Shown here piece by piece: positions 11,827 through 22,449 of a DNA stretch of 64,000 nt. Under the pieces are notes generated by a model. That model was given only the letters and a program-made list of their open reading frames with translations, made no database searches and had not been told where the DNA came from. Source of the DNA: Pseudofabraea citricarpa (Eukaryota; Ascomycota; Leotiomycetes; Helotiales; Dermateaceae); contig JAPWGK010000021.1 in the NCBI GenBank assembly GCA_029641185.1, positions 558,001 to 622,000 on the forward strand, written 5' to 3'. Numbering within the stretch: position 1 is the stretch's first letter; each line of letters starts with the position of its first letter. The translations under genes were made by a program, and so were the position numbers.

Positions 11827-12716
11827 ATGCCTGCTCCTTGCCGCATCTGGGCCGACCAGCCTTTTCAGCTTCTGGAACCACCATGCAAGCATCTACCAGT
11901 AAGGACTTGAGACATCTAATGATTGTATCTGTCTAACACAATTCAAAGCTCACAGATCCTTTTGTTTATGTGGCCTCTGATATGGCTTTGGCCCATAATA
12001 CTATGATTCGAGGGCTCAATACCATATATCTTCAAGCACCATATATCACTTCGTCTGATCAAGCTCTGGTAAAGGACTTCCTAATATACTGCCAATCCTG
12101 GTCAGCACTTGTTGAAGTGCATCACACACAAGAGGAAGAGTTTCTTTTCCCAGCACTCGAAAGCCGAATAGTCACTGCAAGAGGGGTCTCGAAAACCAAT
12201 ATCAAGCAACATGAAGCATTCCATAGCACCTTGTCTGAATTTGAGAGGTACTGCTGGGATGCCCTCCAAGGGGACGAAGCCTTCGATTCTGTAAACATTT
12301 TAGATATCATTAATCGAATGGCAGGACCACTATTAAAGCATTTTCAAGACGAGATCCCAAGTCTCCTTGGACTGAAAAAAAGTGGCCGAGGGGAAGAGCT
12401 GCTAAAGATCTACCACGAATTCGAAATGAAAATGCGGAAAAGTGATCATGATGCAGTAAGTCCCAATGTATTTACCCTCTTACTTAAGCTGACCAAAGGC
12501 TCAAAGTCCAAAGTTGGTCCCTTTACTGTTCTCAATACGGATAAATTCACAGAGGGCATTGAGCACCCATTTCCTGGGATTCCGGGCATTGGAACGTTTG
12601 CGATCAAGCATCTTCTGTCAAGAAAGTATTCTGGTTCATGGAAATTTGGCTGCACCGATTTTGATGGCCGCCCAGTTGAACTGTGGATGCATCAAGCAAA
12701 GGGGTTTACTGGCTGA
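11827..12716 (+). CDS. Hemerythrin-like HHE-domain protein, 279 aa
   Basis: Exon 1 is 11827..11898, with a good GCCGCCATGC start context and 24 codons that include WADQPFQLLEPP. The intron 11899..11948 ends in CAAAG, and exon 2 is 11949..12716. The protein has the fungal hemerythrin-like pattern: His40 in SDMALAHNTMIRGLN, His82-His83 with Glu86-88 in VHHTQEEEF, His112/His116 in KQHEAFH and His155/Glu159 in LLKHFQDEIP. These are the ligands expected for a non-haem di-iron centre. Fungal members are widespread and mostly uncharacterised; roles in oxygen, NO or iron sensing and in oxidative chemistry have been proposed for the family. It is divergent from the ABC transporter and next to the Erg26-like dehydrogenase. 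Whether it belongs to the pathway is unknown. Confidence 0.85.
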
Positions 12717-12986
12717 CCTTCGTAAAGGGGTATATATTGATATGTTAACATTGTCTTGGCTTTATAATAAATTGTGGATCTATATACCTACGCTACACTC
12801 ACTTTTGTCTGAAAATTCGTAGGTGATACAATGATGTTCAGCTCACTTGATTTGGACGCAGTTAAAGTCATGGGTGAAAAGACACTTTGATTTGAAGACA
12901 ACGGACTCGACTCCTGAAAAAGAAAAGAAAAGAGTCAAATCGAACTCTAGAGACATCCTTCCAGCTCATTCAATTTTACTTGATAG

Positions 12987-14141
12987 CTAATACTGCTTTT
13001 TCTCATTATAGACCTTTGGCTTCGTTTTCTGCGCTTTCCTAATCTTCTGATCCTTTAGACCCCACTCCACAGCTCTTTTCACTGCTTCCTTCATACCAAC
13101 CTTTGGCGTATAGCCTAACCTGGCTTTTGCTTTCTCAATCGAATAAGTCCTCGTGTACACGGCAAATTCTAGCTTCTCTCTGTTCAAAGAGTGTGGTCTT
13201 TTTTTGCCTCCACTAAAAGCCCAAACGAATAATTCAGCAATATCAGCCATGAACAATGCCAACCACGCAGGGATGATCCAACAGGCTTCGATGGGTGTAC
13301 GGTCACCAGCCTCAGTCCAGAACTTTCGAAAAAAGGTAAATGGTTGTATTGGTGTATCGTCAGTGATATTGAACGCTTCGCCATCGACTTTAGGGAGTGT
13401 TGGATCCTCCGCCCCAGCAAGGAGGGCATGTGCAGCCAAGAGATGAGCATCAGCTACGTTTCCAACATAGACGCTGTCCATAAGACAGGTGTTCGGTCCC
13501 ATGAACACATTCTGCTGGCCCTGGTCCAGGACATCCAGGACATCCCGAGTCATTTGCCAGTCTCCCTCGCCGTACATTGCTGTTGGGCGAATACAAGCAG
13601 TGCGAATTCCTTTGGGGTCATTGGCATCAAGGACCATTTGGTCTGCAATCGCTTTTGCAATATGGTATGGGTCACCTTTGCGGATGACATTGAGAGTCGG
13701 CGTCGTTTCATCGCTGCGATGATAGGAAGACCCACCACCCGCAATAATTGGAGCCGACGAGGTGTAAACGTAAGCTCGTACAGATGGTATCTCTGCAGCA
13801 CAAGCCAACAAATTGGCGGTTCCATCCACGCTAACTTTGAGATAGTCTGACTTATGCTCGTGGTCAACATAAGCTACAGGCGAAGCAGTGTTGATGATGA
13901 CTTTTGGTCGTAACTCGGTGAGAAGTTTAGAGACAGTATCATAATTGGTAACATCTCCAATATGGTATGATACATTATCAACGTGGTTGTTTGTAGGATT
14001 GCGGCTCATAACTGCAATCTTAGGGGATGTGGAGTCATTGACGAGGGCTGTAACAATATGACGACCGAGGAACCCGCAACCTCCAATTACCAAGACTGAC
14101 TCAAGGTCGGATGTATGTTGAGTAGATGACATTGTCGCCAA
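12987..14141 (-). CDS. 3-beta-HSD/Erg26-like sterol dehydrogenase, 384 aa
   Basis: Intronless 384-residue extended short-chain dehydrogenase of the 3-beta-hydroxysteroid dehydrogenase/isomerase family. The NAD(P) Rossmann motif GGCGFLGRHI is at about residues 20-29, a TSS segment lies at about 127-129, and the catalytic Tyr159-x3-Lys163 pair (YHIAK) is present. A hydrophobic stretch near residues 289-310 fits the membrane-associated C-terminal part of Erg26. Erg26 oxidises the C3 hydroxyl of 4-carboxysterols with decarboxylation in ergosterol synthesis. Cluster copies act on steroids or triterpenoids, for example in helvolic-acid-type pathways. The head-to-head position with a CYP7/8-like P450 suggests a tailoring role rather than the housekeeping step. 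It could equally act on another hydroxylated isoprenoid. Confidence 0.85.
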   Translation of the reverse strand: MATMSSTQHTSDLESVLVIGGCGFLGRHIVTALVNDSTSPKIAVMSRNPTNNHVDNVSYHIGDVTNYDTVSKLLTELRPKVIINTASPVAYVDHEHKSDYLKVSVDGTANLLACAAEIPSVRAYVYTSSAPIIAGGGSSYHRSDETTPTLNVIRKGDPYHIAKAIADQMVLDANDPKGIRTACIRPTAMYGEGDWQMTRDVLDVLDQGQQNVFMGPNTCLMDSVYVGNVADAHLLAAHALLAGAEDPTLPKVDGEAFNITDDTPIQPFTFFRKFWTEAGDRTPIEACWIIPAWLALFMADIAELFVWAFSGGKKRPHSLNREKLEFAVYTRTYSIEKAKARLGYTPKVGMKEAVKRAVEWGLKDQKIRKAQKTKPKVYNEKKQY

Positions 14142-15310
14142 GCGCTAACTTTGATGGAACAATATTTCGATAATAGTTATAGATGCAGATACAACCCAAG
14201 ATGATGAAGTGATTTCGTGTGAAAAGAGAAATTTTATGAGAATGTCTCTGACTTCTTGCTTCGATATGAATAGTGAGTTCGGCTTACCGTGACAAATATA
14301 TGTAGGTATGATGTTAATCTAGTGGTGGGACACAAGAAGCTGCTGGCAGCAACTTAATTGTGCCACCCACAAACGTCAATCGAACGAAATAGTTATGCAC
14401 CATCGGGCCAGCCTTCTTCATGGGTAGTTCGTCGGGTGTTCGGACGAAAAGACACTATTACCTCTGGGGCTGATGACGATAGAATTCTAAACGATGATTC
14501 GTACAGTAAAATCCAGCTGCTTACGCGAGGCGAGCTTGACAACGCGCTCTTCTCGTCCCCTCCTTCCTTTCCATACCTCCCTCGCGGCCTTCGCTAAAAA
14601 TGCGAATGTGCTGAACCTCGTGTACCCTTGTCTCTGGTAGCTCTGTATGCAGGTTTTAAAATCATATCGGACATCTTGGAGACAATGGAAACTCTACCCG
14701 ACACCGGGCTTGATACGTCAAGAATGGTAACATGTCAGCGCTGTTTCGGCCTAACAATCCGAATCAAGCAGTTCAATGTAATATAGCTGACGGATTAAGT
14801 AGTAGTTGGCTTATTGGCAGCCATATCATGGGCAATTTAATTTACAGATGACAATATTGTACGACACCAGAAAGCCTGGCAGCTGACATATGTCCTGATT
14901 CTGAACCGTCCATTGAAAATTGACTATTTAGCTAAAGGTATTCACTGCCATCTTCAAAATAAGCTGAAAGGTCATAGATCCAATCAGCCATGAGAAACCT
15001 ATATTCTTGATGCAGATTGACAGCTGCCGAGTAAGTGGCTGCGTCTGGGTGTGTCTCTGTCTGCATACACACTTTCCCAAGAATGGGTTCTTTCGCCACA
15101 TGTTCAGCCATTTAAGGCACAGCACCTGAACAGGATAATCTGACCAGTATCTATGTCGGCCAAATTGTAAGACAGCCATGCTTGTCACCGCTTGATACAT
15201 ACACGCAGGTCTATACTTGTAGCATAGAGTCAGGCCTTGGGTTTTGAGTAAATCAATTCTAACTTACTTTCAAGGAAAGCCACCACTAGCTTCCATCTCT
15301 ATAAACCATT
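14142..15310. promoter_or_regulatory. Divergent promoter, sterol dehydrogenase / P450-1
   Basis: A 1169-base region between two divergent genes with no supportable ORF. It contains TCGGACGAAA at 14440-14449, identical over ten bases to a site at 17187-17196 in the next intergenic region. Joint control of the flanking genes is inferred. Confidence 0.4.
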
Positions 15311-17005
15311 ATGGAATTGAAAATATCCTTCTATGATTTCATGGAATTGAGTTTACCGGTGGAAAATGTCTTTTGCGTCTGCCTAGTTATACTCTTGTTA
15401 TTCTTCATACAAGACCTACTGCCAGAAATTCAGCATCCTAAAGAACCAGAAACATTGTCTCCTAGAGTCCCAATTTTTGGTCATCTGTTGGGGTTTATAA
15501 AATACAAAGGAGGATATTTTGAAAGAACTAAGTAAGTTTTGTCTCAATATGGAGAAAGTTGTTGACTGACGAGTATTTAAGAGCACGAACATGCCTCTCA
15601 AATTATACCATGAGAATTTTCTCTATACCGACCTATGTCATCAGTTCTCCAAAAACTGTATCAGCCGTTCAACGAAATAATCAAACTCTAAAATTTGACC
15701 CATTGATAGCTGCTGTATCAGATCGCGTTTTGAAGATTCCTAAGAGCGATCTTAAAAAGATGGATGAAAGTAAAATTGAGGGTGCTACAGACTCGGAGTT
15801 TTCAAAAGATCTCCGAAACATTCATCACAGAACCTTTGGTCTGGGACTCGCCTTGGACAAAATTCAAGATCAAATGCTGCAGAGTATTGCCACATTTCTA
15901 ACGCCAGAAGCTCTTCCTGACAACTCGGAACTGGATTTGTACTCATGGAATCAACATATTCTTACAATTTCTGCCTCCAGAGCAATATGGGGGGAAGAAA
16001 ATCCATTTGAAAACAATGCATGTCTTGAAGATGCCTTTTGGTAAGCCTGGTCCATCTCATTCTTCGTCTGTCAAATCTGTTAATGACTACAGGCTTCTTG
16101 AAGAGAATGTGCCAATGCTGCTACTGGACATGTTGCCAAGACGTGTTATGCATGCAGCTACAGAAGCTCGAGACAAGCTTTACAGAGCCTTTGTGGCATA
16201 TTACAACAATGATGGCGAGGGAAACGAAGCTGCGCCTGATTTTGTGAGAGGCCGTAAGAGTCTGGCCCAAAAATACAATCTTTCTGAAGACTACATGCCT
16301 CGTGCAGATATTGGAGAGCTCATGGCAATGCTCTTCAATGTCGTACCAACAAGCTACTGGGTTATAGCAAACATTTTCTCAAGGCCTGCACTGCTTTCCA
16401 AACTACGCACCGAAGTGGAATCAGTCATTCGCCACGAAAGCAGTTACACTGAGTCTTTGGGCACAACCGATTCATTCTGCTATATAGATGCTCCACAAAT
16501 ACGGCAAAAATGTCCTTTGCTTGTTTCAACACTGAAAGAAGTTTTAAGGATGAATGCCGCTGTTACAACAACTCGCTATGTGTTGGAAGATACAATGATC
16601 AACGACGAGATATTTCTTCGCAAAGGTGGAATGGTTCAGATCCCGGGAGGAGTGATGCACTTTGATGCCACAATTTGGGGTGCAGATTCACAAGAGTTTG
16701 ATCCAGCCCGGTTCATGGCCCCAAAGCAGAAAGTGCATCCAACTTCCTTTCGTCCCTTCGGAGGAGGCGCAACCATCTGCCCAGGTCGACGACTAGCGAT
16801 GACCGAGATCCTGTCATTGACCACGGCGCTTATCTATGGATACGATATGAAGCCCAAGTCCGGCCTGTGGGAATTACCTAAGAGAAACACCAGGTGTATA
16901 CCAGGTGTCTTGAAGCCAGAAATGACAGACTGCAAAGTGATTATCAGAAGGCGAGCTTCGTTTGAAAATGTGCGTTGGACTTTCCAAAATTTCCACCAAA
17001 AATAA
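15311..17005 (+). CDS. Cytochrome P450, CYP7/CYP8-like, 530 aa
   Basis: Exons 15311..15531, 15582..16040 and 16093..17005 give 530 residues. An N-terminal membrane anchor (VFCVCLVILLLFFI) is followed by PRVPIFGHLLGFI. The K-helix is KEVLR and the haem loop is PFGGGATICPGRR with the Cys ligand. The I-helix reads LFNVVPTSYWVIANIF and lacks the usual (A/G)Gx(D/E)T(T/S). That replacement is characteristic of the prostacyclin synthase and sterol 7-alpha-/12-alpha-hydroxylase group (CYP7, CYP8) and of their fungal relatives. The family and the neighbouring 3-beta-HSD both point to a sterol-like substrate, though this is an inference. The first intron is 50 bases and the second 52. Confidence 0.9.
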
Positions 17006-18064
17006 GCGCTTGTCAGCTTGCACCCAAGCTGCATCAGAGTAAGAGAAAGAGAGTTCTAGATCTTTGCAATACCCAACTATTTTTTCAGAATTCATATAGA
17101 ATTGGAGTCCATTTTCATCCACGTTTTACCTCGTGCAGTTAGCCCTTAACCGTTCATGCAGAAGGACAGCAGGATACATGACACTATCGGACGAAACTAC
17201 ATGGATGAAGTTGATGCGAGTGCAAAGCTGAATGACAGCTAGATGTGCCCCGCTTATACATGTGTAATGCAACGCTTAACAGAGGAATACGGCAAGACAA
17301 AAATAGCACTCTGCAGTTTTGGATCTGATAGATATAACTGCACCTTGATAGTTTTATCAGTAGAAAGCCACTTTCTACTGACCCTGTGATCGTTGATGTT
17401 CTCCTAAAGTGACCATTTCCCCGGCACTAAATGTCAATGGATGACGATTTGTCCAACGGGTCGCTTACTCTAAGCATAATCAGATGCCTACCTAAGTAAA
17501 AACAGCCAATACGGTGTGAACTTTCGCTCCTACAAAACTGTGGCTGTGGCAATAAACGGCAGGGTGTGCCGTGTATTTTAGCTGCATGTGATAGTTCGCT
17601 GGCGAAATATCGCTGGCAAGCCATTTTAAAGTTCAGGGGCTTGACTGGCTATCGTTAAATCGTTCATTGCGATCTGTCCTGAACCGAAAGGCCCGGTCGG
17701 GTTACACAGCTGTCACTTTTCATGCTGTCATACCGTTGAATGGCCCACTCCGCAACAATCCGGGGTGTCTTAAAACCTTCGCAAAGTATGTAAATATTCA
17801 GGGCAATCTCATCGTGGCGCAAAACGCTACAGCATCTGAACGGCACACAGCAAGTCGAACCGACGGCACAGCACGAACTAGCCGATATAACAAATCGCCA
17901 CCCTGTAGCATGCAGTCAGAAAATACCAGTGATCTATCGAATATACGCAAATTGCATGTAATTTGTGTGTTGGGAAATTTTCTTTGAATATCCAATAACT
18001 ATCCGAGGTTTGAAATCTGAAGTGGTTTCTCCTGTTTGCAATTGTTCCCAATCCTAGTCTTGCG
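17006..18064. other. Intergenic region between P450-1 and P450-2
   Basis: About 1.06 kb without a recognised gene. It has a TCGGACGAAA element at 17187-17196 and weak CGGTCGG/CCGACGG-like words near 17695 and 17860. It is presumably the terminator of P450-1 and the promoter of P450-2. Confidence 0.4.
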
Positions 18065-19829
18065 ATGGCGGCAGTCTGGCTTTTACCTGGTACAGGTAGC
18101 CAAGTTCTCGTAGCTGTAACTGTACTCTTGTTTAGTTCTCTGTCTTATTTCATTTATAAAGGGTACAAAAGGAGAATACCGTTTCGAGCATTGAGAACAC
18201 AAGGCATGGTGAGATTTCAAGTCCAAGATCTATACACATCAGAAAAAAGCCTGACCTAATTTTTTATAGCCCATGCCCCCATGGAATCCACTACTAGGCC
18301 ATTTACTATCACTTCCACCTGTCTTAGAACTTTTCCCTGAAGATGCTCAGCAAATCTTCGCTTTCGGTGAACTTTCGAAGAAATTTACAAAATCTGACGG
18401 TCTTTTTTACCTTGATATGTGGCCGTTCAGTGACCCTCTACTTGTGATATCTTCCCCGTCACAGTGTATTCAAGCATGTCAGCAGCATGACTTGCCAAAG
18501 CCACGGGTAATGCGTGACTTTTTCCAACCATTTGCGGGAGGGGACAACCTGTTTACTATAAACGGTTCACAATGGAAACAATCAAGGGCTCTTTTTAACC
18601 CTGGATTTTCAGCCCAATACATTCTGGAGCAGATGCCACACGTGGTTGAAGAGGCGTTGGTATATGTGGAAATTTTAAGGGATCATGCAAAGAAAAGTGA
18701 TATATTCTCTCTAGACGAGACCACATTATGGTTCACAATGGATATTATTGGAGCCGTCACATTGTGGGTTTTGCGGACAGTCTTTTGTATCAAATCAAGC
18801 ATGGCTAATACATCGCATAGAAATTCTCGTTTGAATTCACAGAGGGCCTATAATCCATTAGCATCCGCAATGAGAAGTCAAGTTCATTGGCATTGTATGG
18901 ATGGCGAACTCAACCCATTTATACGCTGGAACCCTATCCGACCCATGGTAGAGTGGTGGAATGGGAAGACAATGGACAGATATATATCCAAAGAGCTAGA
19001 CAAACGTTTCGCTGAACGTCTAAGTACCAAAGGCCAAGCTTCTCGCTCGGTCATAGATTTGGCTCTCGAGAGTTACATGGAAGAGAATCCCACCTTTGCA
19101 ACATCCAGAACAATGGATAAAGGTTTCAAGGATTGGGCGATCACCCAGATTCGGCTATTCCTCTTTGCTGGTCACGACTCAACCTCCTCCACTATTGTCT
19201 ACTGCTATTATCTGCTCTCCAAGCATCCGGAGGCGTTAGCTCGTGTTCGAGCTGAGCATAACGATGTATTCGGAACCGACATCTTAGCAGTGCCTGAATT
19301 ACTAGTAAAGCAGCCTCAGCTTACAAACAAACTTCCATACACACTGGCCGTAATCAAAGAGACACTTCGTCTATTCCCTCCAGCTTCGGGAATACGGGGT
19401 GGTTTACCTGGAGTTTCTCTGACTGACTCGAGTGGAAATTTGTACCCCACTGAGGGCATGACCATCTGGATCTTGCACACCGCAATTCAACGCCATGCAG
19501 AACATTGGAAAGATCCGGATGCGTTTATGCCTGATAGATGGCTTGTCGGTCCGGACGATCCTTACTATCCTGTCAAAGGTGCGTGGCGACCATTTGAATT
19601 TGGTCCCCGAAATTGCGTGGGTCAGACGCTGGTTATGCTTGATATAAAGGTAGTTCTTGCAATGACTGTGAGAGAGTTTGATATTGTGGATGCGTACAAA
19701 GAGTGGGATTCACTGAATTCGAAGAAGGGCCTGAATAGTATTAATGGAGAAAGAGCGTACCAGATATCTTCGGGCGGGGCACATCCTGCCGACGGGTTTC
19801 CATGCAGAGTGCATCAAAGGAAAGTTTAG
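18065..19829 (+). CDS. Cytochrome P450, CYP59/StcS-like, 548 aa
   Basis: Exons 18065..18208, 18270..18763 and 18821..19829 give 548 residues. The middle intron (18764..18820, 57 bases, donor GTGGGT, branch GCTAAT, acceptor CATAG) is a multiple of three with no in-frame stop, so the frame stays open if it is retained. Removing it restores VTLNSRLNSQRAYNPLASAM, which reads like other family members. Motifs: N-terminal transmembrane segment, MPPWNPLLGHL proline-rich hinge, AGHDSTSST I-helix, KETLRLFPP K-helix and PFEFGPRNCVGQTL haem loop. The AflN/StcS-like (CYP59) resemblance is from memory. It lies in tandem with two other P450 genes and probably oxidises a pathway intermediate at the ER. Confidence 0.88.
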
Positions 19830-20616
19830 CAGGTTCACATGAGCAGAAGAATTGTTTACCAAGGACGTGAATCGCATTGTTTCCCTCAAGAAAGTAGCCT
19901 TCCAATACCGACTGGATGGGCACCAAGTTTAGAATGTCTGTGCCAATCGCTTAGTCGTAAGGGACCTTCCTTGAAACATATTCTTGCGAGCTGCCAAATA
20001 TTTGTCACAGTTCAACGATCAATCGTATTCGTATTGTGAGCCTCTAAGAATCACAATTACAGGTAACATGATCCTGTCTAGTATGCTTGATGTCGTCATA
20101 GCTCGTCAAGAAGCATTCCATTAGATTCTCAAATTTGGTCACCAGCTTTGGCTTTTCAATCAATGTATATCTTTTTTGATGTGGGATAATTGATATATTC
20201 CCAGCAGAATAATTATTCACGACTTATTCTTATTCAAGAGAACGAGAAAGGCTACTGTATTGCCTTTCCTTCAGATGTGTTGACAACTTGACTGAGAATC
20301 CCCAAATCTTTAAGCGAATTGCCAATACCGCCACTGTGCCAACTAGAAACTAGTAATGCATAAGGTAGCTTAAACATCAAGATCGGCGGGCTTCTGAGCC
20401 CGTGGCCCCGACTCCGTATTCGTACTCCATATTTTAGCTGTTAGAGATCATTGAAAACCGCCCTTGCGAGATGTCCCCTCTCGCATGGCCATCAGAGATG
20501 ATATATCGAGCGCATCTGCTTCTGTTTCTTCCTTTTGGTCCAACATGTTTGCTAGTCACTGAACGGCAAGCAGGAGAAAACAATCAACCTCCAGAACAAT
20601 AAATTCAAATTTCATT
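19830..20616. other. Intergenic region between P450-2 and P450-3
   Basis: About 0.8 kb, AT-rich, with no supportable coding region and no TCGG(A/T)CG element that I can find. It is presumably the promoter of P450-3. Confidence 0.35.
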
Positions 20617-22449
20617 ATGATGGAACTGAACAATTTCGCAAATACCCCCAGAACATGGCTATTGGCTATGGGCGCTGCAGGCATTGTGAGTTACTACTAT
20701 TTCATTTCTAGGATTGAATTATTCTGATGAGTGCAGTATGCTGGGTACAATGTTTTTCTAATTATATACAATCTATACTTCCATCCTTTGGCGAAGTTTC
20801 CCGGGCCTCCCTCAAGAGCAGGTGTCCACATGGCCAATTTCTGGCACGTTTACAAGGGCTCACAAACAAGGGACGTGAAAGCATTACATGACAAATATGG
20901 AGATGTGGTCCGCATAACCCCAGATACTTTGACATTCCGGACAGCACAAGCTTTCAAAGGTCGACCGATCCATAACAATATCAAATCCAACAACTGATGA
21001 AATTCCAGACATCTATGGCACCCGTGTTGGGAAGCATCAATTACGCAAAGATCCTCGAACATATACCATCTCGGGAGAAGAGAAGTCTCACATCATCTGT
21101 AAATCTATGGTGATATAAATTGTATCTCAATTCAACTGACATCTTTAGACTCAAATGACAGTGATCATGCCCGAATGCGTAAGCTTCTCTCTCACGCCTT
21201 TTCCGATTCAGCTCTACGCCAACAGGAACCAATCATGAATCACTATTTTGAATTATTTGTTCAGAGACTCAAGGAGACAGTTGATAGTAGTGGTGCTACC
21301 GCTAGTACAGTGGACATGACAAGATGGTACAACTTTCTTACATTCGATATTATTGGTGACATGTGCTTCGGCGAACCGTTTGGGGCACTCGAAGCAGGAG
21401 ATTATCATTTCTGGATGAAAAATCTATTTAATGGTGTTAAGTACGGAAGGATCCTACTCATTTCTTCATTTTATGAACCAGCATACACCATTCTGAAGCT
21501 TCTTATCAAATTCATTCCTGCAATATCCAAAGCAAAGGACGAACATGAGAACTTTACACGGTTAAAGACTCTGCAAAGACTGTCTGCAAAAACGGAGCGT
21601 AAAGACTTTATGACATATGTAAGTCCTCCGAAAACTCGATGTGATTATTCTTACAAAGCCAACAGATCCTACGTCATAACGACGACAGGGGAATGAGCAG
21701 AGATGAGATAATGGAAACCTCAGGACTTCTTATAATAGCTGGTTCGGAGACAACTGCGACGTTACTCAGTGGTGCTACGTATTTACTACTCAAAAATCCG
21801 CAAGTATATGCAAAGGCTAAAGAAGAAATCCGCAATGCATTCAAAGAAGCTCAAGATATCACTTTGACCTCGACAGCCAGATTGCCTTACCTTCACGCTG
21901 TCCTCGAAGAGGCTCTTCGGTTGTATCCACCGGTGTCATTTGCCTTACTTCGTCGTACACCGCCAGATGGAGATATTATCGATGGTCATTTTGTACCAGG
22001 AGATGTAAGAGAATCATATTTATTTCACTCATCTAATAACCTAACAAATTATACCTAGACTGCTGTTGGGGTCCATCACTTCGCGGCATATCATAACAGC
22101 GAGAGTTTTGCTGATCCAGAAGCTTTTGTGCCTGAGAGATGGCTTCCAAACCCACCAGAGCAGTTCAAGGATGACAAAAGGGATGTTCTTAATCCATTCT
22201 CTCTTGGCCCACGAAATTGTATTGGCAAAAAGTGAGTCGGCATACATCAGGCACCAAATTTATGAATTGCTAATGAAATAACTTAACAGTCTTGCGTATA
22301 ATGAAATGCGTTCAGCGATGGCCCGTATTTTATGGCATTTTGAGATGGAACTCTCTCCTGAAAGTGAGAATTGGATGGATCAAGAAGTGTATTTTCTCTG
22401 GGAAAAACCTGAACTACATGTGAAGCTTTCCCACAGAAAGTTCGATTAA
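20617..22449 (+). CDS. Cytochrome P450, CYP65-like, 507 aa
   Basis: Seven exons, 20617..20685, 20737..20959, 21009..21098, 21149..21618, 21666..22004, 22059..22231 and 22290..22449, give 507 residues with every phase closing. The N-terminus has the NLYFHPLAKFPGPP hinge typical of the isotrichodermin C-15 hydroxylase/CYP65-like group. The C-helix region reads ARMRKLLSHAFSD, the I-helix AGSETTA, the K-helix EEALRLYPP and the haem loop FSLGPRNCIGKN. All catalytic motifs are intact. A second in-frame ATG directly follows the first. This is the most intron-rich P450 of the three, so the three are not a recent tandem duplication. Its substrate is not deducible; membership of the same pathway as its neighbours is inferred from position. 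Confidence 0.9.
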
